Positions 52,061-61,303 of a stretch of 64,000 bases of DNA are shown one piece after another. A model generated the notes under the pieces. That model saw only the letters and a list, made by a program, of their open reading frames with translations, was not told where the DNA came from and ran no database searches. The stretch is from Pseudaquabacterium pictum. GTDB lineage: Bacteria; Pseudomonadota; Gammaproteobacteria; Burkholderiales; Burkholderiaceae_C. Every line of letters begins with the position of its first letter. Position 1 is the first letter of the stretch. The stretch lies in NCBI RefSeq assembly GCF_005403045.1, contig NZ_BJCL01000001.1, forward strand, positions 1 through 64,000. The letters run 5' to 3'. Both the position numbers and the translations under genes were made by a program.

Positions 52061-53641
52061 ATGCCGGGCACCACCTTCAACACCATCGTGCAGCAGCAGG
52101 CGCGGGCCCAACCCGACGGCCTGGCCTACCGCTGCGGCGACCAGCGCTGGACCTTCTCCGACGTCGACCGCAGCACCAACCGCATCGCCAACGCGCTGGC
52201 TGTTGCGGGCGTGGCGGCCGGCGACCGGGTGGCGGTGCTGACCAAGTTCCACATCGAATCCACGCTGCTGACCCTGGCTGCCGCCAAGCTGGGCGCGGTG
52301 TGCATGCCGGTGAACTGGCGCCTGGCGCCGGGCGAGGTGCAGTACATCGTCGACCACGGCATGGCCAAGCTGATGCTGGCTGACAAGGCCTTCCTGCCGC
52401 TGGTCGACCGCGCCGCCATGCCGACGCTGCAGCAGGTGCTGGTGACCGACGGTGCCCACGATGGCCACCCCGGCTTCCACGACTGGTACGCCGGCGCGTC
52501 CGACCAGTTCCAGGCGGTCGACGCCAAGCCCGACGACCCGATGCTGCAGCTGTATTCCAGCGGCACCACCGGCCTGCCCAAGGGCGTGGTGCTGTCGCAT
52601 GCCGGGCTGATCTTCAACTGCCAGCTCGGCACCCTGGTGTGGGATGTGACGGCCGATGCGGTGGTGGGCAATGCGCTGCCCACCTTCCACATCGCCGGCG
52701 CCAACATGGGGCTGTTCCCGCTGTATGCCGGCGCCACCGGCAGCAGCTACCCCGATTTCGACCCCGCCGGCTTCATCGACGCCATCGGCCGCCACGGCAT
52801 CACCCACAGCTTCCTGGTGCCGGCGATGATCCTGTTCATGCTGCAGTCACCCAAGGTGAAGCAGGGCGACTACCGCACGCTGCAGCTGATCTCCTACGGC
52901 GGCTCGCCGATCAGCGACCGGGTGCTGACCGAGGCCATGGCCACCTTCCAGTGCAGCTTCATGCAGGTCTACGGCCTGACCGAGATCGCCGGCTCGGCCA
53001 CCTTCCTGCTGCCTGAAGACCATGCGCCCGAGGGCCCGAAGGCCAAGCTGCTGCGTTCCGCCGGCAAACCGGTGCCCGGTGCGCGGGTGCGCATCGTCGA
53101 CCCGGTGACCCTGGCCGACCTGCCGGAGGGCCAGACCGGCGAGGTGCTGATCGAGTCCCCCGGCAACATGCTGGGCTACTGGCGCAACCCCGAGGCCACG
53201 GCGGCCGCCTTCCCGGAGGGGCGCAATGCCAACGGCGGCTGGTTCCGCTCGGGCGACGGTGGCTACATGGTCGATGGCTATGTCTACATCAACGACCGCA
53301 TCAAGGACATGATCATCTCGGGCGGCGAGAACATCTACCCGGCCGAGATCGAGAACGTGCTGATGAAGCACCCGTCGGTGGCCGACGGCGCAGTGATCGG
53401 CGTGCCCGACGACAAGTGGGGCGAGAGCGTCAAGGCCTGCGTGATCCTGCGGCCTGGCGAGCAGACCGGCCCGGCCACCGAGCGCGCCATCATCGACTGG
53501 ATGCGCGAACGGCTGGCGCACTACAAGTGCCCCAAGAGCATCGACTTCGTCGAGGCGCTGCCGCGCAACCCCAGCGGCAAGCTGCTCAAGCGCCTGCTGC
53601 GGGCGCCGTACTGGGAAGGCAAGGCGCGCAGCGTGAACTGA
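52061..53641 (+). CDS. AMP-forming acyl-CoA ligase
   Basis: A 526-residue member of the ANL superfamily. The phosphate-binding loop YSSGTTGLPKG, the A5-type motif MQVYGLTEIAG, WFRSGDGGYM and the C-terminal NPSGKLLKRLL with its catalytic Lys are all visible. It activates a carboxylic acid to acyl-CoA with ATP. A CAGGAG site precedes the ATG at 52061. It is the last gene of the plus-strand operon and converges with the DUF4157 effector candidate across 16 bases. Confidence 0.95.
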   Translation: MPGTTFNTIVQQQARAQPDGLAYRCGDQRWTFSDVDRSTNRIANALAVAGVAAGDRVAVLTKFHIESTLLTLAAAKLGAVCMPVNWRLAPGEVQYIVDHGMAKLMLADKAFLPLVDRAAMPTLQQVLVTDGAHDGHPGFHDWYAGASDQFQAVDAKPDDPMLQLYSSGTTGLPKGVVLSHAGLIFNCQLGTLVWDVTADAVVGNALPTFHIAGANMGLFPLYAGATGSSYPDFDPAGFIDAIGRHGITHSFLVPAMILFMLQSPKVKQGDYRTLQLISYGGSPISDRVLTEAMATFQCSFMQVYGLTEIAGSATFLLPEDHAPEGPKAKLLRSAGKPVPGARVRIVDPVTLADLPEGQTGEVLIESPGNMLGYWRNPEATAAAFPEGRNANGGWFRSGDGGYMVDGYVYINDRIKDMIISGGENIYPAEIENVLMKHPSVADGAVIGVPDDKWGESVKACVILRPGEQTGPATERAIIDWMRERLAHYKCPKSIDFVEALPRNPSGKLLKRLLRAPYWEGKARSVN

Positions 53642-53657
53642 GCGCCCGCGCCGGCGC

Positions 53658-55205
53658 TCAATCGGGCGCCGTGTGCGTGAAGTGGTTGCCGCCGACGTGG
53701 TAGACCATGAGCGGGGCGCCGGTGCCGTCGAAGTCCTCCGGCGGTGTCAGGCCCTCGTACATGACGGTGATCGCGTTGTCGATCTGCAGTGCGTCGCGGA
53801 TGGCGTCGATCACCAGCGGGCTGGCCAGCAGCATCTCGCCGTAGTTGTTCAGCGCGCCGCGGATGGCAATCAGTTCCTCCAGCGTGGCCGTGCGGCCGAG
53901 TGCCGCCATGGCCACCGCATTGATCAGGCAGTTGTTCACGCCCAGCAGCAGCTGGGCCTCGGCCTCGACCGGGTTGCCCTTGTCAGGCAGACGGCTGACC
54001 TCGGTGCCGACGCTGCGCAGCACGGCCTGTTCAACCAGCGCCATGAACTTGGTGGCCGTGTCGCCGCCGCCGATGCCGATGCTGAAGCCGGCCTCGCCCT
54101 CGGACTCCGACTTGATGCCGATGGCACTGGGCGAGGTGCCTTCGGCGGTGTTGCACAGCGGGAAATCGGCATTGCCCATGGCCTTGGCCATGGTCTTCAG
54201 TTTGGGCGTGCGCTCGTCGGTGGCCGGCAGCGCCAGGCGAGGCCCGAACAGGCGCAGCTCGGCGCCGGGTTGGAGCTGGAACTCCACCATCACCTTGGCG
54301 TCGGCGCTCTTGCCCAGGAAGTACTTCAGCGCTTGCTTGAAGTCGCCGATGTGGCCACCCACCAGCACGCTGTGATCGCCCTGGTCCAGCTTCTTCCAGT
54401 CGGCCACCGACATGGTGCGGTACAGCTTGAGCTGCTGCTTGTCCGGCAGCTTGGGGCGCGGTGCGTTGGCGGCGCGCTTCCAGCCGTACTCGGTCATGAA
54501 GTGTTCCTGCAGCGTCAGTGGCTGGTCGGATGTCGACTTGGTCTCCAGGTCGTAGGCCAGCTCGATCAGGAACTGCGTCAGGTCCGCGAAGTCCTCGCCG
54601 CTGGCGGAGAACAGCTGGCTGGCCAGGGCCTCCACCCGCTTCGCGCCATGGACCTGGATGTAGGGTGCCAGGGCTTCCGTGAACTCCTTGTTCCGCTTGG
54701 CTGCCGGCAGGTTGCCGATCCTCTGCTTGCCCAGCCGCAGATCCCGCAGTTGGATGGGCGCCTCCACTCCCGGGGGCTGCGGCCAGCTCGGCTGGCGCAT
54801 GCCGCGGGCCGGTGCCAGCGGGCCACTGCTGGCCAGGGCGCCCATCAGGTCGGCCTCGGCCTCGAGGCTGGCGTCGCGCTGCGGCCCCGATGCCGGGGCC
54901 GTTACCCGGCCCTGGGCCTGCTGCACCACATGCCAGGCCTCATGCGGCAGCTGCTGCGCCTGGCCCGGGGCCAGGTGGATCTCCGGGCCCTGGGCGAAGG
55001 CCTGTGCCGCCAGCGCAGCGGGCTGCTTCGAATCACGGTGCACCCGCACCGCCTGAAGGGACAGGCCCGACAGGGCCTCCAGGCCCGCCCGCAGGCCGGG
55101 CGGCAAGCCGGGTGCCGGCAGCGCTGCCGCGGGCGGCCGCTCCGGGGATCGACGTGGCCCGGCGCCATGGCGCGGCGGGCTGGCCAGAGGCATCTTCTGC
55201 GACAT
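53658..55205 (-). CDS. Candidate eCIS effector: DUF4157 protein with C-terminal Cys/His protease-like domain
   Basis: A 515-residue protein. After a Pro/Arg-rich leader (1-45), residues about 46-125 form a DUF4157 domain (LSGLSLQAVRVHRDS, EIHLAPGQAQQLPHEAWHVVQQAQG) with an intact HExxH (88-92) and the usual EAEADLMG end. Residues about 260-400 (LYRTMSVADWKKLDQGD, GGHIGDFKQALKYF) may be an ADP-ribosyltransferase-like or related domain; this is tentative. The C-terminus has GVNNCLINAVAMAALG (Cys426) and YHVGGNHFTH (His508), resembling OTU/papain-type cysteine protease motifs. DUF4157 is a known mark of eCIS cargo. A perfect AGGAGG precedes the ATG. It is the last gene of a catabolic operon, 34 bases after the Bug receptor gene, and is richer in Lys than its neighbours. 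Confidence 0.85.
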   Translation of the reverse strand: MSQKMPLASPPRHGAGPRRSPERPPAAALPAPGLPPGLRAGLEALSGLSLQAVRVHRDSKQPAALAAQAFAQGPEIHLAPGQAQQLPHEAWHVVQQAQGRVTAPASGPQRDASLEAEADLMGALASSGPLAPARGMRQPSWPQPPGVEAPIQLRDLRLGKQRIGNLPAAKRNKEFTEALAPYIQVHGAKRVEALASQLFSASGEDFADLTQFLIELAYDLETKSTSDQPLTLQEHFMTEYGWKRAANAPRPKLPDKQQLKLYRTMSVADWKKLDQGDHSVLVGGHIGDFKQALKYFLGKSADAKVMVEFQLQPGAELRLFGPRLALPATDERTPKLKTMAKAMGNADFPLCNTAEGTSPSAIGIKSESEGEAGFSIGIGGGDTATKFMALVEQAVLRSVGTEVSRLPDKGNPVEAEAQLLLGVNNCLINAVAMAALGRTATLEELIAIRGALNNYGEMLLASPLVIDAIRDALQIDNAITVMYEGLTPPEDFDGTGAPLMVYHVGGNHFTHTAPD

Positions 55206-55239
55206 GGAATCCCTCCTGCGGCCGAATGGTACCTGCCGG

Positions 55240-56226
55240 TCAGCCTTCCAGCGGCACCTTGGCCTGCTTGATGGCCTGACCGAAGGCGCCCAGCTGCTGC
55301 TGGATCAAGCGGCTGAAGTCCTCGGCCGGGCCGGGCCGCAGGGCCAGGCCGGCCTTGTCGGCCGGGCCGCGCAGGTCAGGATGGCCGATACCCTCGCGCA
55401 GCGCGCGGGCCACCGCGGCCGACAGCTCGGGCGGCGTGCTCGACGGCACCACGAAGCCACCCCAGGGCACCACGTTGACCAGCGGCATGCCGGCCTCGGC
55501 GATGGTGGGCACATCGGGGTAGGCCGCGCTGCGTTCGGACAGCAGCACCGCCAGCGGGCGGAACTTGCCATCCTTCAGCAGCGCCGGCATCACCGCGGGT
55601 GAGGCCCACATCATGTGCACTCGGCCGCCCACCATGTCGACCACCGCCTGCGACTCGCCCTTGTAGGGCGCATGCACCAGGTCCACCCCGGCCGAGGTGG
55701 CCAGCTGCGCTGCCGCCAGCAGCGCGGTGGAATTGCCCGAGCCGTAGCTGTAGGTGGCCGGGCGTGATTTCACATGGGCCAGCACCTCGGCCAGCGTCTT
55801 GCCGGGCAGGCTCTCGTGCACCATCAGGTAGAAGCTGAAGGTCATGAACTGCGTCAGCGGGGTGAAGTCCTTCAGCGCGTCGTAGCCGGGGTTGCGCCGC
55901 ACATTCGGCACGTAGCTCAGCGCCGAGGCCGTGGCCAGGTACAGCGTGTGGCCGTCGGGCGCGCTGCGCAGCAGCTCCTGCGCCGCCAGGGCGCCATCGG
56001 CACCGGGCTTGGGCTCCACATTGAACGGCTGCTTGTGGGTGGCCTGCAGTATGGCCGCCAGGTTGCGGGCGATCACATCGGTGGCGCCGCCGGCGGTGAA
56101 CGGCGTGAGGATGCGCACCGGCTTGGTCGGCCAGGCCGGCTGTGCGGCCGACAGGCCGGGCAGCAGCAGGGCGGAGGCGCCCAGCAGCAGCTGGCGGCGG
56201 GAGGGGACGGGCAGGGTGTGGGGCAT
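55240..56226 (-). CDS. Bug/TctC family solute-binding protein
   Basis: A 328-residue periplasmic receptor. The signal peptide has an RR pair (RRQLLLGASALLLPGLSAAQ), and the mature start WPTKPVRILTPFTAGGATDVIARNLA is the Bug family hallmark. Other features are the DGHTLYLATAS and GDPxxAPYKG-like VDLVHAPYKGES loops that close on a carboxylate ligand. Bug proteins are abundant in Burkholderiales and bind carboxylic acids, sometimes without a cognate TctAB transporter; none is seen here. It follows the monooxygenase gene by 38 bases. Confidence 0.93.
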   Translation of the reverse strand: MPHTLPVPSRRQLLLGASALLLPGLSAAQPAWPTKPVRILTPFTAGGATDVIARNLAAILQATHKQPFNVEPKPGADGALAAQELLRSAPDGHTLYLATASALSYVPNVRRNPGYDALKDFTPLTQFMTFSFYLMVHESLPGKTLAEVLAHVKSRPATYSYGSGNSTALLAAAQLATSAGVDLVHAPYKGESQAVVDMVGGRVHMMWASPAVMPALLKDGKFRPLAVLLSERSAAYPDVPTIAEAGMPLVNVVPWGGFVVPSSTPPELSAAVARALREGIGHPDLRGPADKAGLALRPGPAEDFSRLIQQQLGAFGQAIKQAKVPLEG

Positions 56227-56264
56227 GGCAGACGCGGGGGGTGGTGGAACGGTGGGTCAGTGGA

Positions 56265-57761
56265 TCAGAGGAACTGCAGGCTGCCGTCGTCCAGATCGGC
56301 CTGCGGCAGGGTGTGGCGTTCGCTGGCGTAGTCCTGGGTGTGCAGCCAGGGCGCGCGGTCGCCCTGCTGCGGCAGCAGGGCCACACCGCGCTGCATGTAG
56401 CCGGCGCTGAAGTTGTCGGCGGTGATCCAGGGCAGGCGGGCCATGTCGGCATCCTGCGGGCGCAGCACCGGCTGCACCACGCTGGCGCCGCGGGCGTCCA
56501 TCTGCTGCAGCAGGCGGCACACCAGGTCGCCCATCAGGTCGGCGCGCAGCGTCCAGCTGGCGCGCAGGTAGCCGAACACCCAGGCCAGATTGGGCACGCC
56601 GGTGAACAGCGCACCGTTCCAGGCCACGGTCTGCGCAAAGTCCAGCGGCCGGCCATCGATGCTGAACTGGATGTCGCCCAGCACGTTGAGGTGGAAGCCG
56701 GTGGCGGTGACCACCACGTCGGCCTGCAGCAGCGCGCCCGACTGCAGCTGGAGGCCGTCGGACGTGAAGGTCTCGATCTGGTCGGTGACCACCGCCGCCT
56801 GGCCGCTGCGCACCGCCTTGAACAGGTCGGCATCGGGCACGAAGGCGATGCGCTGCTGCCAGGGCCGGTAGCGGGGGTTGAAGTGCTGGTCCACCAGGTG
56901 CGCGTGCGCCGGGCCCAACGCGGCGCGCACGCCGGCCAGCAGTTCCTGCCGCACCACCTCGGGCTCGGCCTGGCAGCGGCGGATGAAGTTGGCCTGGTCG
57001 AACAGCACCTTGCGGCGCACGATCTCGTGGGTCCAGGCGTCGGGGATCTCCAGCTGGCGCAGCGTGTCGGCCAGCTCGTTGGCATTGCGGCCGGTGATGA
57101 AGAAGGTCGGGCTGCGCTGCAGCATGGTGACATGGGCGCACCGGTCGGCGATCGCCGGGATCAGCGTGGCCGCGGTGGCACCGGAGCCGATCACCACCAC
57201 GCGTTTCCCCGTCAGGTCCAGGTCGTCGGGCCAGGTCTGCGGGTGCACCACCCGGCCCTGGTAGCGGTCCATGCCCGGCCAGGACGGCGTGTAGCCCTCG
57301 CCGTGGCGGTAGTAGCCCTGGCACATCCACAGGAAGCGGGCGCGGACCTGCACCGTCTCGCTGCCGGCGCCATCGGCTGCGGGCCGGGTGGCCGTCACCG
57401 TCCAGCGCTTGGCCGTGCTGTCCCAGGCCGCCGACTGGATGCCGTGGCGGTATTGGATGTGGGGCGCCAGGCCGTGTTCGTCGATCACCTCGCCCAGGTA
57501 GGCCAGGATCTCGGCCGCGGTGGCGATCGGCTTGCCCATCCACGGCTTGAAGCGGTAGCCGAAGGTGAACAGGTCGCTGTCGCTGCGGATGCCGGGGTAG
57601 CGGTGGGTGCGCCAGGTGCCGCCGAAGCCGTCCTGGCTCTCCAGGATGGCCCAGGTCTTGCCGGGGCACTGCTGCTGCAGGTGCACCGCGGCGCCGATGC
57701 CGGAGATGCCGGCACCGACGATCAGCACATCGAGGTCTTGCACGGGCGACGCCATCGCCAT
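56265..57761 (-). CDS. FAD-dependent monooxygenase, Baeyer-Villiger type
   Basis: A 498-residue flavoprotein. The FAD-binding motif VGAGISGIGAA near the N-terminus and the NADPH-binding VIGSGATAATL flank the sequence YQGRVVHPQTW, which fits the Baeyer-Villiger fingerprint (F/Y)xGxxxHxxxW. It probably converts a ketone to an ester or lactone. It starts in a TGATG overlap with the enoyl-CoA hydratase gene, so it is translationally coupled. A cyclic or aliphatic ketone substrate is inferred; the ligase, hydratase and CoA transferase genes nearby could process the products. Confidence 0.93.
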   Translation of the reverse strand: MAMASPVQDLDVLIVGAGISGIGAAVHLQQQCPGKTWAILESQDGFGGTWRTHRYPGIRSDSDLFTFGYRFKPWMGKPIATAAEILAYLGEVIDEHGLAPHIQYRHGIQSAAWDSTAKRWTVTATRPAADGAGSETVQVRARFLWMCQGYYRHGEGYTPSWPGMDRYQGRVVHPQTWPDDLDLTGKRVVVIGSGATAATLIPAIADRCAHVTMLQRSPTFFITGRNANELADTLRQLEIPDAWTHEIVRRKVLFDQANFIRRCQAEPEVVRQELLAGVRAALGPAHAHLVDQHFNPRYRPWQQRIAFVPDADLFKAVRSGQAAVVTDQIETFTSDGLQLQSGALLQADVVVTATGFHLNVLGDIQFSIDGRPLDFAQTVAWNGALFTGVPNLAWVFGYLRASWTLRADLMGDLVCRLLQQMDARGASVVQPVLRPQDADMARLPWITADNFSAGYMQRGVALLPQQGDRAPWLHTQDYASERHTLPQADLDDGSLQFL

Positions 57762-58645
57762 CACTTGAACTCGGGTTCGTCCCACCAGGGGAAGAAGTCG
57801 GGCATGTCGGTGCTGACCTTGTTGGGATAGACCGGCGTGCGCTTCTCCAGGAAGCTGCTGACGCCCTCGCGCGCATCGGCCGACTGGCCCCGCGCCTGGA
57901 TGGCGCGGCTGTCGACCTGGTGGGCCTTCATCGGGTGGTCCTGCCCGGCCATGTGCCACAGCATCTGGCGGGTCAGCGCCACCGACACCGGCGCCGTGTT
58001 GTCGGCGATCTCGCGGGCCAGCGCGCGGGCGGCCGGCAGCAGTTCATCGGGCGCGTGCAGGCTGCGCACCAGGCCGCGGTCCTTGGCTTCCTGGGCATCG
58101 AAGACGCGGCCGGTGAAGCACCACTCCAGCGCCGTCTGCATGCCCACCAGCCGGCCCAGGAACCAGGTGGACGCTGCCTCGGGCGTGATGCCGCGCCGGG
58201 CGAACACGAAGCCGAAGCGCGCGGTGGTGCTGGCCATGCGGATGTCCATCGGCAGCTGCATCGTCATGCCGATGCCCACGGCCGCGCCGTTGATCGCGCC
58301 GATCACCGGCTTGAGGCTCTTGAAGATGCGCAGCGTGGCGATGCCGCCGCCGTCGCGGTAGATGCCGTTGACCTTGTACTTGTCGCGCGCCGATTCACCG
58401 CGCGAGTCGTAGTCGAAGGTCTTGCCGCCAGCCGACAGGTCGGCCCCGGCGCAGAAGGCCCGGCCGGCGCCGGTGATGATGACCACGCGCACATCGTCGT
58501 TGCGGTCGGTCTCGTCGAACACCGCCACCAGGTCGTCGCGCATCTGGGTGGTGAAGGCGTTCATCTTCTCGGGCCGGTGCAGGGTGACGGTGGCGATGCC
58601 GTCTTGCACGTCGTACAGCAGGGTCTCGTAGGTGGGCAGGGCCAT
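57761..58645 (-). CDS. Enoyl-CoA hydratase/isomerase family protein
   Basis: A 294-residue crotonase. The oxyanion-hole segments are GAGRAFCAGADL and GAAVGIGMTMQLPMDIRMAS, and FVFARRGITPEAASTWFL contains the catalytic Glu in the family's position (GITPE). It hydrates or isomerises an enoyl-CoA. A good number of crotonase relatives have other reactions. It is the third gene of the minus-strand operon, 34 bases after the amidohydrolase stop. Confidence 0.94.
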   Translation of the reverse strand: MALPTYETLLYDVQDGIATVTLHRPEKMNAFTTQMRDDLVAVFDETDRNDDVRVVIITGAGRAFCAGADLSAGGKTFDYDSRGESARDKYKVNGIYRDGGGIATLRIFKSLKPVIGAINGAAVGIGMTMQLPMDIRMASTTARFGFVFARRGITPEAASTWFLGRLVGMQTALEWCFTGRVFDAQEAKDRGLVRSLHAPDELLPAARALAREIADNTAPVSVALTRQMLWHMAGQDHPMKAHQVDSRAIQARGQSADAREGVSSFLEKRTPVYPNKVSTDMPDFFPWWDEPEFK

Positions 58646-58679
58646 GGGGTGGTTTCTCCAGTGTGCGTGGGAAGGGAAG

Positions 58680-59870
58680 TCAGGCGGCCTGCAGGTGCTT
58701 CGGCCGGCGCAGATGCGGCGCCAGCCCGGCGCCCATCAGGTCGATGAAGTTGTCGGCATAGAAGCGCCGGCGGTCGGCCTCGGGCGTGCGGGCCAGCGAT
58801 TCGTCGAAGCGCTTGAGCGGCGCGCGGCCGCCTTCCACATGCGGGTAGTCCGACGAGAACAGCGCCACCTCGGGGCCGCTGTTGGCGATGATCCAGCCGG
58901 CGTCCTCGTGCGGATAGGGCGTGACCCGCAATTGCCGGCGCACGATCTCGCTGGGCAGGGCGCTGAGTTGCTGCAGCCGCGTCTCGTTGCGGCGGAAGGC
59001 ATGGGCGGCGCTGTCCATGGCCCGCATCCAGCCCGGCACCCAGGCCGCGCCCAGCTCGATGGCGCCCCACTTCTGCCGGGGGAAGCGGTCGAACACGCCG
59101 TCGAAGATCAGCGTGGCCAGGGTCTGCATCACCGCGCTTGGGATGGGCATGTAGCTGACCGAGGTGAAGTTGTCGTCGCCACCGTGGAAATCGGGCACCG
59201 GCGGGCCGCCGTTGCGCTTGTAGACCGGGTTCATCTTCTCCTCGCCGCCCACATGGAACAGCACCGGGATGCCGGCCTCCTGCGCCTGGGCCCACACCGG
59301 GTGCAGGCCAACGTGGCTGGGGCTGTGCCGCTGCGGGCAGGCGCTGGGCACCATCAGCGCCTTGGCGCCCAGGCGGATGGCCAGGGCTGCGGTGGCGGCG
59401 GCGCGGTCGAAGTCTTCCAGCGGCACGTAAGCGGTGGCCAACAGGCGCTCGTCGACGCTGCAGAAGTCGGTGAGCATGCGGTTGTGGGCATCGGCGGCGG
59501 CGTAGCACAGCGCCATGTCGTCGCCCTGGTCCAGCCCGAAGTTGCTGAGGCAGAAGGTGGTGAACACCAGCTGGCTGGCGAAGCCCAGCAGGTCCAGCGC
59601 CTCGGGCCGATCAGCCCGCAGGAAGGCGCCGTGCGCCTCGTGGTTCTTGCGCAGCATGATGTTCGGCGCCACCGCGGCGCGGAAGGCCGGGTCGGCATGC
59701 GCCTGGGGCGAGCGGCCGGGGCGCAGGCCGCGCGCCAGCTGGGCCTGGTAGCCGGCGCTGGCGTGGTAGCGGGCCAGCAGGGCGGTGTCGAAATAGGCAT
59801 CCAGGCAGTCGTCCAGCTCCATCAGGTGGCTGTCGGCATCGTGGATCAGGCGGCCGTTGGCATAGGTCAT
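58680..59870 (-). CDS. Amidohydrolase family 2 protein
   Basis: A 396-residue member of the amidohydrolase-2 (PF04909-type) group. The N-terminal RLIHDADSHLMEL carries the DxH metal motif; GIPVLFHVGGEEK and ALFSSDYPHVEGG are the other metal-binding strands typical of this group. Members decarboxylate or hydrolyse cyclic substrates. It lies 13 bases after the CoA transferase stop. The ATG at 59870 is selected because MTYANGRLIHDADSH begins the domain. Confidence 0.91.
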   Translation of the reverse strand: MTYANGRLIHDADSHLMELDDCLDAYFDTALLARYHASAGYQAQLARGLRPGRSPQAHADPAFRAAVAPNIMLRKNHEAHGAFLRADRPEALDLLGFASQLVFTTFCLSNFGLDQGDDMALCYAAADAHNRMLTDFCSVDERLLATAYVPLEDFDRAAATAALAIRLGAKALMVPSACPQRHSPSHVGLHPVWAQAQEAGIPVLFHVGGEEKMNPVYKRNGGPPVPDFHGGDDNFTSVSYMPIPSAVMQTLATLIFDGVFDRFPRQKWGAIELGAAWVPGWMRAMDSAAHAFRRNETRLQQLSALPSEIVRRQLRVTPYPHEDAGWIIANSGPEVALFSSDYPHVEGGRAPLKRFDESLARTPEADRRRFYADNFIDLMGAGLAPHLRRPKHLQAA

Positions 59871-59883
59871 CGTGTGTCTCCGG

Positions 59884-61119
59884 TCACTGCACCACGCCGC
59901 TGTGCAGCAGGTGGGCGATCTGTGCATCGTCGTAGCCGGCCTCGGCCAGCAGCGTGCGGCTGTGTTCGCCCAGGCCCGGCGCCGGGCCGGGCGGGCGTGG
60001 GGTGCTGCCGTGCAGCAGGATCGGCGCGGCCACCGTGGTGCCCGCACGGTGGCCGTAGGGCACCAGGGCGCCGGCGGCGCGCATCTGTTCGTCGTCGTCC
60101 ATGTCGGCCAGCGTGCCGACCACGCCGAAGGTGATGCCGGCTGCATCCAGCTTGCGCCGCCAGGTTGCCAGGTCGTGGCGGGCGAAGGCGGCGTCGAACT
60201 GCGCGACGATGTCCGGCCCGTGCGCCTCGCGGCTGGCGGCCGTGGCCAGGCGCGGGTCGTCCTGCAGGTGGTCCAGATCCAAGGTGTGCAGCAGCGGCCC
60301 CAGCTGGCGCGGCTCGTTCAGGATCACCATGCTCAGCCAGCGGCCGCAGCCGGCCTGGTAGATGTTGGACAAGGGGTTGGTGGCATGGCTGCGCGGCAGC
60401 CGCTGCGGATAGCGGGCCCCGGCCAGCTGCGCCTGCACCTGGATGGCGTTGGACCACAGGCCGTTGGCCATCAGCGAGGTGCTGACCAGGCCGCCGCGGC
60501 CGGTGCGCTCGCGCCGGTACAGCGCGGTGGTGATGGCGGCGAACAGCGTCACCGCGCTGGGGTGGTCGCCCATGCCGGGCACGGGCCGTGTGGGCGGTGC
60601 GGTGTGGTCGGCGCGCACCAGGTCCATCAGGCCGGCGCGGGCCCAGTAGGCGGTGACGTCGAAGCCGCTCTTGGGGGCTTCGGGCCCGGTCTCGCCGTAG
60701 GCCGTCATCGATGCCACGACCAGCCGCGGGTTCAGCGCCAGCAGGGTGTCGGCATCGATGGCCAGCCGTGCGCGCACCGGCAGCGGCAGGTTGGTGATGA
60801 ACACGTCGGCCTGTTGCGCCATCCGGTGCAGCACCGCCTGGCCGGCAGGCTGCTTCAAATCGAGGACGATGCTGCGCTTGTGGCGGCTGTTCAGGTCCCA
60901 GACGAAGTTGTTGTCGGCCGCCACCGAATCCGCCAGGCAGCCCACCCGCTGGGACAGGGTGCGGTGCGGGTCGCCGCCGGGCGGCTCGACCTTGACCACG
61001 TCGGCACCCAGGTCGGCCAGCAGGGTGGCGGCTACCGGCGCGGCGATGAAACTGGCGCAGTCGATCACCTTCAACCCCTGGAAGGGAAGGGGCTCGTCGG
61101 TGCTGGCGGCTGCGGTCAC
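59884..61119 (-). CDS. CaiB/BaiF family CoA transferase
   Basis: A 411-residue class III CoA transferase, first gene of the minus-strand operon. It begins PLPFQGLKVIDCASFIAAPVAATLLADLGADVVKVEPPGGD; the catalytic Asp is most likely in PGMGDHPSAVTLF. It is only distantly related to the other two CoA transferases of the window by eye. It diverges from the acyl-CoA dehydrogenase gene across 184 bases. Substrate unknown. Confidence 0.93.
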   Translation of the reverse strand: MTAAASTDEPLPFQGLKVIDCASFIAAPVAATLLADLGADVVKVEPPGGDPHRTLSQRVGCLADSVAADNNFVWDLNSRHKRSIVLDLKQPAGQAVLHRMAQQADVFITNLPLPVRARLAIDADTLLALNPRLVVASMTAYGETGPEAPKSGFDVTAYWARAGLMDLVRADHTAPPTRPVPGMGDHPSAVTLFAAITTALYRRERTGRGGLVSTSLMANGLWSNAIQVQAQLAGARYPQRLPRSHATNPLSNIYQAGCGRWLSMVILNEPRQLGPLLHTLDLDHLQDDPRLATAASREAHGPDIVAQFDAAFARHDLATWRRKLDAAGITFGVVGTLADMDDDEQMRAAGALVPYGHRAGTTVAAPILLHGSTPRPPGPAPGLGEHSRTLLAEAGYDDAQIAHLLHSGVVQ

Positions 61120-61230
61120 ATCGGCTCCTGCGCGGTGCGCCCAAGCTAGGGCCGCACCGGCATGGTGTCAATCGGGAGCGGCAGCGGGCGTCACCCGCCG
61201 GACACCCGGCGCCGGCCGGCACGGTGTCAC

Positions 61231-61252
61231 CCGAACGACTGCGGCTGTTCGG
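61231..61252. promoter_or_regulatory. Possible operator in the divergent promoter region
   Basis: CCGAAC (61231-61236) and GTTCGG (61247-61252) form a perfect 6-bp inverted repeat with a 10-base spacer, in the 184-base gap between the divergent CoA transferase and acyl-CoA dehydrogenase genes. This arrangement would suit a dimeric regulator, but no regulator gene lies next to it and the repeat may be chance. Confidence 0.35.
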
Positions 61253-61303
61253 CATCGCCCGCACAGTCGGCATTGCACCCTGCACCGCACACCGGAGACC
61301 CCC

